From IMG/VR virus record IMGVR_UViG_3300042523_000170, positions 1 through 24,023 of that record: 24,023 nucleotides of DNA. One strand, written 5' to 3'. The notes under the pieces were generated by a model that saw only the letters and a list, made by a program, of their open reading frames with translations, was not told the origin of the DNA and did not search any database. The translations under genes were made by a program, and so were the position numbers. The DNA is from a virus. Shown in pieces: positions 1-8,379 of the stretch. Numbering within the stretch: the first letter of the stretch is position 1; each line of letters opens with the position of its first letter.

Positions 1-128
1 TGATGCAATATCTTAAAACTCAATTCGATTTCATTTGGGTTATTTCTCACTTAGAACAAATGAGAGATATTGTGGATGGACTTATTGAAATTAAAAAAAT
101 AGATGGTTTTAGTAAGATTAACTTCTAA
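1..128 (+). CDS. C-terminal fragment of a probable gp46/Rad50-like recombination ATPase (partial)
   Basis: An open frame enters from the left edge and ends at TAA 126-128; only about 41 residues are visible. They read as the last beta strand of an ABC-type ATPase: a hydrophobic strand followed by Ser-His (WVISHLEQMRD), then a stretch ending in GFSKINF. SbcC/Rad50 proteins, including phage T4 gp46, end in this way, with the H-loop His contacting ATP gamma-phosphate just before a C-terminal strand. In T4-like phages gp46 works with the gp47 nuclease to resect DNA ends for recombination-dependent replication. The Walker A, coiled-coil and signature motifs would lie outside the window, so the family call rests on a short fragment. 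The last 11 bases overlap the convergent minus-strand gene, and a strong terminator follows at 148-184. Confidence 0.5.
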   Translation, partial: MQYLKTQFDFIWVISHLEQMRDIVDGLIEIKKIDGFSKINF

Positions 129-291
129 CAACCGGTAATACATTTTTAGGTGCGGTCTTATTCAAAGACTGCACCTTTTCTTTTATAAGCGTTTCTACTA
201 ACCCATTTATCTTATATCCTTTCTCTTTACAAAATTCCTTTAATGCTTGATGTATTTCAGCATCTATTTGTATCATTGCGTATTTTTTCAT
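118..291 (-). CDS. Small ribbon-helix-helix-like protein, putative DNA-binding regulator
   Basis: A 57-residue protein read from ATG (complement of 289-291) to TAA (complement of 118-120). The N-terminus MKKYAMIQIDAEIHQALKEF fits a short beta strand followed by an amphipathic helix; a Gly-Tyr turn and a second helix (INGLVETLIKEKVQ) follow. This is the beta-alpha-alpha layout of CopG/Arc-type ribbon-helix-helix repressors, which dimerise through the strand and bind operator repeats. A Lys-rich tail of about 15 residues follows. It is the only minus-strand gene I accept in the window, and it sits between replication/recombination and structural genes, a common place for small phage regulators. 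Its 3' half overlaps the terminator of the converging gene. Directly upstream lie two tandem CTTTAGTTTT copies that could be its own operator. It is short and the fold is inferred from pattern only. Confidence 0.65.
   Translation of the reverse strand: MKKYAMIQIDAEIHQALKEFCKEKGYKINGLVETLIKEKVQSLNKTAPKNVLPVVRS
148..184 (+). terminator. Strong intrinsic terminator for the leftmost + strand gene
   Basis: GGTGCGGTCTT (149-159) pairs with AAGACTGCACC (165-175) around a 5-nt loop, with one G-U wobble; A148-T176 extends it to 12 pairs. It is followed by TTTTCTTTT (176-184). The U-tract is only on the + strand, so it terminates the gp46-like transcript. The same bases encode the C-terminal part of the minus-strand gene at 118-291. 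Confidence 0.8.
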
Positions 292-298
292 AACGTTT

Positions 299-318
299 CT
301 TTAGTTTTCTTTAGTTTT
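299..318. repeat. Two tandem copies of CTTTAGTTTT; possible operator
   Basis: The 10-nt unit occurs at 299-308 and 309-318 with no spacer and begins 7 nt upstream of the start of the minus-strand ribbon-helix-helix-like gene. RHH dimers commonly bind spaced or tandem half-sites in their own promoters, so an autoregulatory operator is possible. A TATAAT-like hexamer on the minus strand (complement of 328-333) lies just beyond. The function is inferred; the repeat itself is exact. Confidence 0.35.
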
Positions 319-351
319 CTATATATAATTATAAAGATAAATAATTATTAG

Positions 352-365
352 AATATTTATAATAG
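352..365 (+). promoter_or_regulatory. Putative late promoter element before the tail fibre gene
   Basis: AATATTTATAATAG, a variant of the recurring TATAYTTATAT element, lies 30 nt before ATG 382. It is the weakest member of the set because its first base differs. The surrounding 292-381 gap is almost pure A+T, so a chance match is more likely here than elsewhere. Confidence 0.35.
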
Positions 366-381
366 AATAATAGAAATCCAC

Positions 382-3300
382 ATGGCAAGAATTAAAAAAT
401 ACTCCCCAACGATTGACCCGCATTTAAAATACTATGAAACTTTTTTAGTAGATACGGCACCCAATTCAAGATACTTTAAAATTACAGAGTTTAAAGATAC
501 TTTTACTGGCGGTAAAAATGGATTTTTAATTGAAGGTTCTCCTCAACTTTTGGAGTCTACGGAAATTAAGATTGAAATTTTAGATGTTGAAGGAAATCCA
601 ATTTATTTTGAACCAGGTAATGGTATACCTGAATACTATGAAGGTAATTCTAAAGTTATAGCAGTTTATGTTTATGAGGACACTCCAATAGGAACAGCTG
701 ATATTACTATATTGGGAGAATTGAAACAATACTATGATGGGGTTCAGCTAAAAGATATACCCGATGAATGGAAAGGTATTTATAATGTAAAATGGCAGAG
801 AGATTTTAAAGTAAACAAATTACTTTCAAATGAAGAAAAAGTAAGATTTTATAAAAGACCTACCATTACTATTACTGAAATTGTTAAACCTTTATTTACA
901 ACAATTTTACAACCAACTGTATTAAATGGGTTTGTTAAAGGAACTGCAATAGCACCACCATTAGAGACGTATTTAAAAGATTGGACATTACCAACATACT
1001 ATAAACTAACGGCTGAAAATGATGGATATAACCCTTCTGTATTTTTTACAGGTTCTATGGTAGGTACAAAATTAAATTTTAGTCATCAAGTTTATGATGA
1101 TATTAAAAACTTTAATCTTCCATACACTGACCCAACATACGCTGCTGTAAATAGTTATTCACCCACTGTAGTAGAAGTATTAAACTCTACTGAAATATTA
1201 GTAACCCAACCATTTACGATAAATAATAAATTTGGAAATCCTCTTGTATATCCACTTCCATTGCTTTTTCCAAAAAACCCTGTACCTTATGATTATGATG
1301 GTGATGGTATTAATGATTTAATTGGATTTACTCAACAAGCTAATGGTGCACCATTTACCGCATCTTTTATTGATACTAAAAATATTATTAATATAGCAAG
1401 TGCACTAACTGGTTCATTTGCAAAAATAGATATAAGAGAATTAACGACATTTACAGGTGATGTAGCTAGAGTTAGGATATTTAGAAAATCTCAATCAGAT
1501 GTAGGAAATTACGAATTTACTCAAGAGGTTTTATTGGAATCAAATGAACTATTAGTAGATTATACTGTAGAAACAAAAAACCAAGAAAATTATGGTATAT
1601 TTACAGAACCAATTATAACTGAGTATTGGGATGCATCGGCTGGATTAACTACAACATTCAATCAAGATTATTTATACGCTTCCGTAGAATTAGATGCTGG
1701 TTCTGTACCTAAATATTTTAGTACAAAGGATACATTTACTTTAAGTGAAGGTAAGGAATATGCTTTAAGTTTTAATATTAGAAAAAACGGAATAGATGAT
1801 ACAAGTTATTTAAGAGCATTTTTAAGTGGTTCAAAACAAGTAACAACAAATGGAGTAACAAAAACAATACAAATTGAGCAAGATTTTGCAAAAATATATG
1901 CTGACCCGATTGTGTTAGAAAAAACCACATCTACCAATAATATAAAAGTACAACAAATAGATAATGCAAAACTTTATTTTGAAGTAAGAGGAAATAATTG
2001 GTATATAGCAAATGTAAGTTTAGTTGCTGCACAAGAAACATCATTTTCTCCTGATGAAATAACATTTATACAATCAGTACCAAGAACATTAACAGCAGAA
2101 ACTTTTGATTATCGTTTTGAATTTTATGATATAAATAATAACTACATACCTGTAAAAGTTGAAACTCAAAAACTTTTTACTGGTGGTAATTTACAAGCAA
2201 TTAAAAAGGGTATTTTCTTTAATCCAAAAATTTTAACATTTACATTTGATTCTGCATCAAAACCAGTACCACCAACTACACAATCATTTAATGTAGAAAA
2301 GTTTTTAATTACCGGTTCTATAACTTATACATCTCAATCTTTTGATTTTAATGGTAATTTATTATCTGGATTAGATTATCTTACTGCTGAAGGAATGCCT
2401 GGTTTATTGGATTTGTTTGACTCAGGTTCGGCATCTGATATAGATAATCCATCTATGACAGTAAATCATTTTACAGGTTCTAATCCAGATAAAACAGTCC
2501 AACTTATTAAAATTACAGGAACAACTGAAGGTTATTCAGATACAGTTACCTATGTTAGAATATTAGACGGATTTGGTGGTGTGAATCATTTGATTAGACC
2601 TTATAGAGGAACACAAATTAGAAACAGTAGTACTCAAAGTTTAGAAGTACAAGCAATTAGAATCGATGGTATAAATGATATAGAATTAAGTGCAGCATCA
2701 AGACCTGATAAAAAATGGAATTTAATTCAACTGCATGTACTGAGCGGTTCACAACCTTATCAAAAATTTATTAATTTAGAGAAAGCAAATAGTAGCGGGT
2801 TTGTACAAGGATTAAGTGTTGGTGAATTGGGTAGTAAGGAATTAAACTTTAATGCCGTATTTAATCGTGATTCTATCAATAAAAGAATAACGGTATATAT
2901 GATTGATTCTGCATCAGCAGCATACGATTGGGCATATAATACATCTGGTTCTGTTTTAGCATCTCAAATATTAGAAGATTTGCAAGATGGATTGGATAGT
3001 GGTATAGTTAAATTTAATGCAGATACATTTAATATTGATTTTAGAAATAGTCTATTGTTTGCACCACCATCAGCATCAGCAACTGCATCATTCTATATAA
3101 GGGGTTCGAATACCCAAACAGTAACTGCATCTTTCCAAGTATTTCCATCTATGTCAATTAATGATTGGTATGAGCCTGAGTATTGGATATATTATACTAC
3201 TCAAAGTGTGGATAGTACGATATCAGTAACAGCTATTGATGAGAAAAAAAATGTTGTTAATGCTGGGGCAATCGGTTCGTATATAGGAGCTAATAATAAA

Positions 3301-6300
3301 CAAAGTAAAAATTTAACATTAACATTTACATATACTGAACCATATACTAATGCAACTGCAAATATAGATAAAACATTTACTATTGTACAAAGTGGTAAGC
3401 CTGGAGATGAAACTATAATATTTGAAGTAACCCCTTCCAATGTAATATTAAATGCAAATTCAAAAGGAACTGTATTAGATTATAAGCCATCCATTACGGA
3501 TATTAAATTAAAGCAGGGGTCTAGGTATCTATTGTTTACAGCTAGTGCTGGAAATCCTGGTAAAGGAAACGACGGTACATTCCATATAGCTCAAAACCAA
3601 ATAACATCAATAAACATAAATTCTGGTAGTGTTTACTTTAATCCATCATATACATCATCTTTAAGTGCTAGTGCAGCATCTAATTTTGTTCAATTAAGTG
3701 GTAGTATTACATATCCACTAATCATACATCCTTATTACACATCATCAATTTATACGGCAAGTGTTGTACAGCAATTTACAAAGGCTGTAGACGGAGCGCC
3801 ACCAATTCAGGTAATAATAAATCCTGCAAATGTTAATTTAGGAGCAGACCAAATTGGTATTGTTAAAGATTATAATCAAGCAAATACAATAATCAAATTA
3901 AAAGAAGGAACTGATTATTTAGTATATACAAATACTCAACAACCTGGTACTTTTAGAACATCATCGGTTACGCAAACAAATATTAGTGTATCCACATTAA
4001 CAGCAGACCCATCGGATACAACAAATTTAATTGTAAGTGGATATAGTGCTATGAATTCTAATAGTGCTAGTATTCAATATAATTTTGATGTATATCCATA
4101 TTCACTTTTACCTGGTCATAGAACTGGTTCAATTGCAGTTAGTGGTTCTCAGTATTTTACAAGAACAAAAGATGGACAAACCGCAAGGAGTGTAACTCTA
4201 ACAGCAAATTCTTTAGTAATAAGTTTTGATGGAGATTCTTCAAATCCTGATCCCGGTACTATTACATTAACAGCAAAATCATTTGGAGTAACTGGTTCGG
4301 CATACTATCAATTTTTTAAAGATGGAATTTCATTAGGTGCACCGCTTACCGGCACTACAAAAAATTTAAATTCATCATATCTTCCTATTGCTAATGCTAA
4401 GTCTGTATATAAAGTTGAATTAAGAGATGGTTCTGCCACATTACCTGTTGCAGCAACTGCCGAAATTACAATAGCTGGTGTTAAGGCTGGTGGTGATGGT
4501 TATACTGTAACTTTAACAAATGAAAATACATCTATTGTATATAAAGTATCTGGTGCAACTACAACAACGGGAACTGGTACAAGTATATTAGCAAGTAAAG
4601 GTACAACCGCATTACAACATGTATCATCATTTAGTAATCAAACATATGATAATGATGGAACTTATATAGGTTCGCTGGGACAGTATAAAGTTACAATAGA
4701 TAGTAAATCTGGTTGGTTGGCTTTAGCTGGTAGTCTTGTATCTGGAAGTACTGTACCAACTGTTTCAAATGTGGCAGTTCTTGGAGACCTATCAGGATAT
4801 ACAAGTCCTAATTTATACCCTACCGCAAATATAGTTTTTAAAGTAGATGTAGAGGATGGCAGGGCAGTGTATTATAAAACAGAATCAATAGCAGTTCAAT
4901 ACGAAGGAAACACTGGACCTGGTATAGTAATGAGAGGGGTTTATAAAAATACAATTAACTATATTGGTAGTGTAGAGACAACAAACTATCGTAGAGATGC
5001 AGTAATATATCCAGACCCAACAACGGTGCCTGGTGGTACAGTAACTTATTATGCAGCTGTTAGTGGTAGTGGACCTGGATTGGCAACTGGAGCTCATGCA
5101 CCAACCGCAGGTGGTAATAATGATTGGTGGCAACTTTTGGGAGACCAAGAATTTTTTGTATCTGCAAAGATTGCAATATTTGATGAATCATATGTTAAGA
5201 ATACATTAAACGTTGGTACTTACGCCGATACATCTGAATTTGTAAATGTAATTATAGCTGGTGGTAGAACCGACCCATATATTGCAGTAGGACAAAGTGG
5301 AACATATGGAACGGCTGGAGGAGGATATTCTCCAAACAACCCAGCTATCATTGGATATGGTCAGAGTGGTATCTATATGGGAATATATGAAAATGGTTCT
5401 TTTGGTACAACTGGTAGATTTTCAATTGTAAATGAAGGAACTGCATCAACATCTGGATTATATTGGGATGGTAGTGTATTGACTATTAAAGGGGCTATTA
5501 AGCAAACAGATGCTGGAGTAAATGAGCCAACATTAAAAGGAGTTTGGGCATTCGGTATTACTTACTATAATAATGATGTAGTTAGTTATGATGGAAAATC
5601 TTGGATATGTACATCTGCAACATCTCACTTTTCAACTAATAATACAAATAGTACAACTGGATATCCTGGCTCTGGTCCTTGGAGTACATATATTGATAAA
5701 GGTGATACTGGAGCTGGTGTAGTATATAGAGGTCCATTCACAATAGGAACGGCATATAGTAGTAGTGCTGTTAGAAAAGATGTTGTACAAGGTATTGATG
5801 GAGCATACTATCTATCTAAATTAACATATATACCAACTGGCTCTGATTCAAGACCCGGAGTGGGGCAAACTGCACCAGCAGGTTCAACCGCTGGTACATA
5901 TTGGCAAACATTTGGAGCAACATTTAGTTCGGTAGCAACTGATATATTATTAGCACAAGAAGCTACAATAACAAGAGGATTAGTTATGGGTAGTGATGTT
6001 GGTGGTATTGGTGTAATACGTTCTGTTGATGCATATTCTTTTACATCTGGTAGTGGGTTTTATATGGATAGAACTGGAATAGTTAGATTCGGAAATCCCG
6101 TAGGTAATCAAATAAAATTTGATGGAATTGATTTCCAAATTACTGGTTCAATAAATGCAACGGATGGACAAATTGGAGATTGGGTTATTGATGAAACTAC
6201 AAGAGCATTAAGAGATAATGATTCTCAATTAATATTTGACCCAAATATTCCTGAAATACAATTTTATACTGGAAGTGGTGAAGGTAGAAGTAAAAAGGTA

Positions 6301-7941
6301 AGTATATCCCCACTAAAAGTATTATCGGATTCTGGCGGCGGTTCAAACACTGTAAATTTCACAGGTTCATATTCGCCAGCAAATCCATCAATAACAACAA
6401 ATGCAGGTGATGGGTCGCCCGTATATGTAACTAGTTATTCAACAAAAACATCGACTGGTGGTTCTTCATCAAATGGTACATTTACACCAGCTGACGCAGG
6501 TGATTATCAACTAACTATTGTTACTCCTAGTTTTGCAGTAGAAACCGGACCTGATACAATATCACATACTTCAACTCAACCAGACTTTGAAGCACCTTAC
6601 GATGGATACATACATACCGGATATTCTAATGCACAACAAGCAGCTGCTTATTTATATATAGAAGCCGTAAAAGTTAGTGATAATAGTGTAGTTGGTAGTC
6701 ACCTTATTGGAAGTTCTACTTCCGTTGGGGCAAAAAATGTAGCTGGCTATTGGATTGGATATTCTGGATATCTTTCTGTTACAGGCGATACATTAATTAT
6801 AGATGAATTTGGAAACGAAGTTTATGCTAGAGATATTATTAGTGGACAAAATATCACTGCATGGAATTGGAGTGATTCGTTTAGCACATATAAAGTAGAA
6901 AATGTAAGAAGTAGAACTATTGATAAAGTATTCAAAGTTTCTGCTGGCGGTAATGAAGTAAAAGTATCAGATTCGCATGGATTTTGGTTAGATGGTAACG
7001 AACAAATCAAAGCTAAAGATTTAATATCGGGTGTTAGTAAAATAAATATAAGAGATGGTAATACTATTAAATTAGTAATTGTAGATGATGTAGAAATAAT
7101 TGAGGGCGATGAAATGGTATATACATTCTCTGTACCTGATGTAAATAACTATATTTCAAATGGTATAATATCTCACAATCCAATTGGCATGACAAACTGG
7201 GTAGAAGTACCTGAAAGTATCAACGCAGGGGGTTATGGTGGTGTGGGTGGTTATACTCAGACAATAAATATGTATATAAGTGAGGCAACTCCAGTACAAT
7301 TTAGATATAGATTTTTATATTACGCATATTCAGGAGTTCAAACTGATATAGGAGCATCTCCACTTTCTTATACCACTACCTATTATCCTTGGACATTTGA
7401 TACATGGGTTACTTCACCATCATTTGCTAGTTCTATTATAGTAAAAGCACCAACAAACTTTGTTGAAATTAATGCAGGTGGAATGCAAGTAGTATCGGAT
7501 GAAAATAGATATGTTAAAATGGCAAGACAAGAAGTTGGAGTTGGAGTTTCCGATTTACTTAAAGTTTTGGGTGGAAATATTAAAACAGATACTATATTAC
7601 CAAATGTGGCAGATACAAGTACTATTGGTACAAATGCGAATCAATATGGACATGTGTATGCTAATAATTTTACTAATAATGCATCTTCAGTAAGTGCAAA
7701 CGGATATACAAAATTAACAAATGGAATTATATTACAATGGGGATACCAAGCCTACACTACAACAGCAACACCTGTGGTATTTCCAATAACGTTCCCTACT
7801 GCTTGTACGTCTGTACATGTAACAACAAACAGACTTACTAATGGAGCAAATGGATATAATCATGCTGGTAGTTTAACAACAGCCGGATTTAGTGCAGTAT
7901 TTGATGGAACAGGTGGATGGTGGTCGGCAATTGGATATTAA
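382..7941 (+). CDS. Giant multidomain tail fibre / receptor-binding protein with embedded Hint domain
   Basis: A 2519-residue protein, far longer than most phage fibres. No function is evident for roughly the first 1000 residues, apart from a DxDxDG calcium-loop-like motif at 304-312. From about 1004 to 1514 there are beta-rich modules joined by short Gly/Asp linkers (GKPGDE 1005-1010, VDGAPP 1136-1141, KDGQT, GGDG, EGNTGPG), spaced 108-138 residues. Residues 1514-1840 hold three related segments resembling carbohydrate-binding modules (RGVY.., KGVWAFG.., RGPF..), separated by collagen-like GDTGAG. A 135-residue intein-like Hint domain occupies 2132-2266. The last ~80 residues (GYTKLTNGIILQWG ... 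WWSAIGY) match the gp53-like C-terminal fibre-tip domain, which places receptor contact at this end. The chaperone gene lies 13 bp downstream. ATG 382 is the first start after the promoter-like element. The fibre role is well supported; the receptor is unknown. Confidence 0.85.
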   Translation: MARIKKYSPTIDPHLKYYETFLVDTAPNSRYFKITEFKDTFTGGKNGFLIEGSPQLLESTEIKIEILDVEGNPIYFEPGNGIPEYYEGNSKVIAVYVYEDTPIGTADITILGELKQYYDGVQLKDIPDEWKGIYNVKWQRDFKVNKLLSNEEKVRFYKRPTITITEIVKPLFTTILQPTVLNGFVKGTAIAPPLETYLKDWTLPTYYKLTAENDGYNPSVFFTGSMVGTKLNFSHQVYDDIKNFNLPYTDPTYAAVNSYSPTVVEVLNSTEILVTQPFTINNKFGNPLVYPLPLLFPKNPVPYDYDGDGINDLIGFTQQANGAPFTASFIDTKNIINIASALTGSFAKIDIRELTTFTGDVARVRIFRKSQSDVGNYEFTQEVLLESNELLVDYTVETKNQENYGIFTEPIITEYWDASAGLTTTFNQDYLYASVELDAGSVPKYFSTKDTFTLSEGKEYALSFNIRKNGIDDTSYLRAFLSGSKQVTTNGVTKTIQIEQDFAKIYADPIVLEKTTSTNNIKVQQIDNAKLYFEVRGNNWYIANVSLVAAQETSFSPDEITFIQSVPRTLTAETFDYRFEFYDINNNYIPVKVETQKLFTGGNLQAIKKGIFFNPKILTFTFDSASKPVPPTTQSFNVEKFLITGSITYTSQSFDFNGNLLSGLDYLTAEGMPGLLDLFDSGSASDIDNPSMTVNHFTGSNPDKTVQLIKITGTTEGYSDTVTYVRILDGFGGVNHLIRPYRGTQIRNSSTQSLEVQAIRIDGINDIELSAASRPDKKWNLIQLHVLSGSQPYQKFINLEKANSSGFVQGLSVGELGSKELNFNAVFNRDSINKRITVYMIDSASAAYDWAYNTSGSVLASQILEDLQDGLDSGIVKFNADTFNIDFRNSLLFAPPSASATASFYIRGSNTQTVTASFQVFPSMSINDWYEPEYWIYYTTQSVDSTISVTAIDEKKNVVNAGAIGSYIGANNKQSKNLTLTFTYTEPYTNATANIDKTFTIVQSGKPGDETIIFEVTPSNVILNANSKGTVLDYKPSITDIKLKQGSRYLLFTASAGNPGKGNDGTFHIAQNQITSININSGSVYFNPSYTSSLSASAASNFVQLSGSITYPLIIHPYYTSSIYTASVVQQFTKAVDGAPPIQVIINPANVNLGADQIGIVKDYNQANTIIKLKEGTDYLVYTNTQQPGTFRTSSVTQTNISVSTLTADPSDTTNLIVSGYSAMNSNSASIQYNFDVYPYSLLPGHRTGSIAVSGSQYFTRTKDGQTARSVTLTANSLVISFDGDSSNPDPGTITLTAKSFGVTGSAYYQFFKDGISLGAPLTGTTKNLNSSYLPIANAKSVYKVELRDGSATLPVAATAEITIAGVKAGGDGYTVTLTNENTSIVYKVSGATTTTGTGTSILASKGTTALQHVSSFSNQTYDNDGTYIGSLGQYKVTIDSKSGWLALAGSLVSGSTVPTVSNVAVLGDLSGYTSPNLYPTANIVFKVDVEDGRAVYYKTESIAVQYEGNTGPGIVMRGVYKNTINYIGSVETTNYRRDAVIYPDPTTVPGGTVTYYAAVSGSGPGLATGAHAPTAGGNNDWWQLLGDQEFFVSAKIAIFDESYVKNTLNVGTYADTSEFVNVIIAGGRTDPYIAVGQSGTYGTAGGGYSPNNPAIIGYGQSGIYMGIYENGSFGTTGRFSIVNEGTASTSGLYWDGSVLTIKGAIKQTDAGVNEPTLKGVWAFGITYYNNDVVSYDGKSWICTSATSHFSTNNTNSTTGYPGSGPWSTYIDKGDTGAGVVYRGPFTIGTAYSSSAVRKDVVQGIDGAYYLSKLTYIPTGSDSRPGVGQTAPAGSTAGTYWQTFGATFSSVATDILLAQEATITRGLVMGSDVGGIGVIRSVDAYSFTSGSGFYMDRTGIVRFGNPVGNQIKFDGIDFQITGSINATDGQIGDWVIDETTRALRDNDSQLIFDPNIPEIQFYTGSGEGRSKKVSISPLKVLSDSGGGSNTVNFTGSYSPANPSITTNAGDGSPVYVTSYSTKTSTGGSSSNGTFTPADAGDYQLTIVTPSFAVETGPDTISHTSTQPDFEAPYDGYIHTGYSNAQQAAAYLYIEAVKVSDNSVVGSHLIGSSTSVGAKNVAGYWIGYSGYLSVTGDTLIIDEFGNEVYARDIISGQNITAWNWSDSFSTYKVENVRSRTIDKVFKVSAGGNEVKVSDSHGFWLDGNEQIKAKDLISGVSKINIRDGNTIKLVIVDDVEIIEGDEMVYTFSVPDVNNYISNGIISHNPIGMTNWVEVPESINAGGYGGVGGYTQTINMYISEATPVQFRYRFLYYAYSGVQTDIGASPLSYTTTYYPWTFDTWVTSPSFASSIIVKAPTNFVEINAGGMQVVSDENRYVKMARQEVGVGVSDLLKVLGGNIKTDTILPNVADTSTIGTNANQYGHVYANNFTNNASSVSANGYTKLTNGIILQWGYQAYTTTATPVVFPITFPTACTSVHVTTNRLTNGANGYNHAGSLTTAGFSAVFDGTGGWWSAIGY
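1291..1317 (+). other. Calcium-loop-like DxDxDGxxD motif in the tail fibre
   Basis: Residues 304-312 read DYDGDGIND, the spacing of EF-hand, dockerin and thrombospondin type 3 Ca2+-binding loops. Such loops commonly stabilise secreted beta-rich proteins. There is only one clear copy, and it is followed by hydrophobic LIGF, so a real metal site is plausible but unproven. Confidence 0.4.
3391..4921 (+). repeat. Degenerate tandem modules of the fibre shaft, ~110-140 residues each
   Basis: Linkers recur at D1009, D1137, D1264, D1372 and N1510, giving spacings of 128, 127, 108 and 138 residues. The first two modules share the pattern 'beta strand - P - [AS]NV.L.A - G.V.DY - I[IK]LK.G..YL.[FY]T', so they are clear homologues. 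The later ones are more diverged. The repeats are at protein level only; DNA identity is low, which argues for old duplication. Confidence 0.6.
6775..7179 (+). other. Intein-like (Hint) domain inside the tail fibre, no homing endonuclease
   Basis: Residues 2132-2266. Block A reads SVTGDTLII, where inteins usually start with Cys; here Ser2132 is position 1. Block B has S-D-S-H (Ser2196, His2199), equivalent to the TxxH motif. The C-terminal block reads MVYTFSVPDVNNYISNGII followed by Ser-His-Asn, with the canonical penultimate His2265 and terminal Asn2266. At 135 residues it is mini-intein size with no room for an endonuclease. The next residue is Pro2267 rather than the Cys/Ser/Thr needed for normal splicing, so it resembles a type-A bacterial intein-like domain that may cleave, splice by a variant route, or be inactive. 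Removing it would join ...IGYSGYL to PIGMTNW..., a plausible continuous fibre segment. The Hint assignment is strong; the activity is unknown. Confidence 0.85.
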
Positions 7942-7954
7942 AAAATAAAAATAT

Positions 7955-8326
7955 ATGATTTATTACGCAACATTTAATGAAACGGAAGACTATACTGGAT
8001 TTTATACCAAAGAAATACATGGTGATAATATTCCAACCCCAAATGTAGAATTGACAGAAGCGCAATGGAAAGAAGCTATTACGGGTAGATATAAATTAGT
8101 AGATGGAGTGCATACTCATAATCCATTCACACAGGAACAATTGGATGTCAAAGAACTATCAATAGCTAGGAGTAATAGAAACAATTTACTTAAAGAATCC
8201 GATTGGACACAATTACCAAATAATCCACTAACCGCTGAAAAGCAAGAGGAATGGAATGTATATAGACAAAAATTAAGAGATATTCCAAAAACAATTCCAT
8301 ATATATTCCCAGAACCACCACTTTAA
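7955..8326 (+). CDS. Tail fibre assembly chaperone
   Basis: A 123-residue protein. The C-terminal half contains NRNNLLKESDWTQLPNNPLT, then EEWNVYRQKLRDIP and a Pro-rich end. This is the hallmark of the phage tail assembly chaperone family (Phage_tail_APC): R-N-x-L-L-x-x-S-D-W-T-Q-x-P, then W-x-x-Y-R-x-x-L-R-D-I-P. Family members help fold or trimerise the fibre encoded next door. The N-terminal half (MIYYATFNETEDYTGFYTKE) resembles the short beta-rich leader of such proteins. It lies 13 bp after the fibre stop with no promoter element between them, so the two are probably co-transcribed and this protein serves the 2519-residue fibre. No Shine-Dalgarno is visible; the first ATG gives the full domain. 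Confidence 0.85.
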   Translation: MIYYATFNETEDYTGFYTKEIHGDNIPTPNVELTEAQWKEAITGRYKLVDGVHTHNPFTQEQLDVKELSIARSNRNNLLKESDWTQLPNNPLTAEKQEEWNVYRQKLRDIPKTIPYIFPEPPL

Positions 8327-8330
8327 TAAA

Positions 8331-8367
8331 TTTGTAACAAAAAGTAAAAACTATATATTTATATATA
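8331..8367 (+). promoter_or_regulatory. Putative promoter before the first coiled-coil gene
   Basis: TATATTTATATATA (8354-8367) is a full match to the recurring late element, 26 nt before ATG 8380. It also has TTTG at 8331-8334, 19 nt upstream of TATATTTA, so it resembles a Bacteroidota -33/-7 promoter with the last G changed to A. It is the only late-type copy with a recognisable -33 box. Confidence 0.55.
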
Positions 8368-8379
8368 TAAAACAATATT

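Noticed and set aside
7499-7693. 64-residue + strand frame inside the fibre gene
   Set aside because: Out-of-frame overlap with the fibre C-terminal region, which is clearly coding; low-complexity composition and no start signal.
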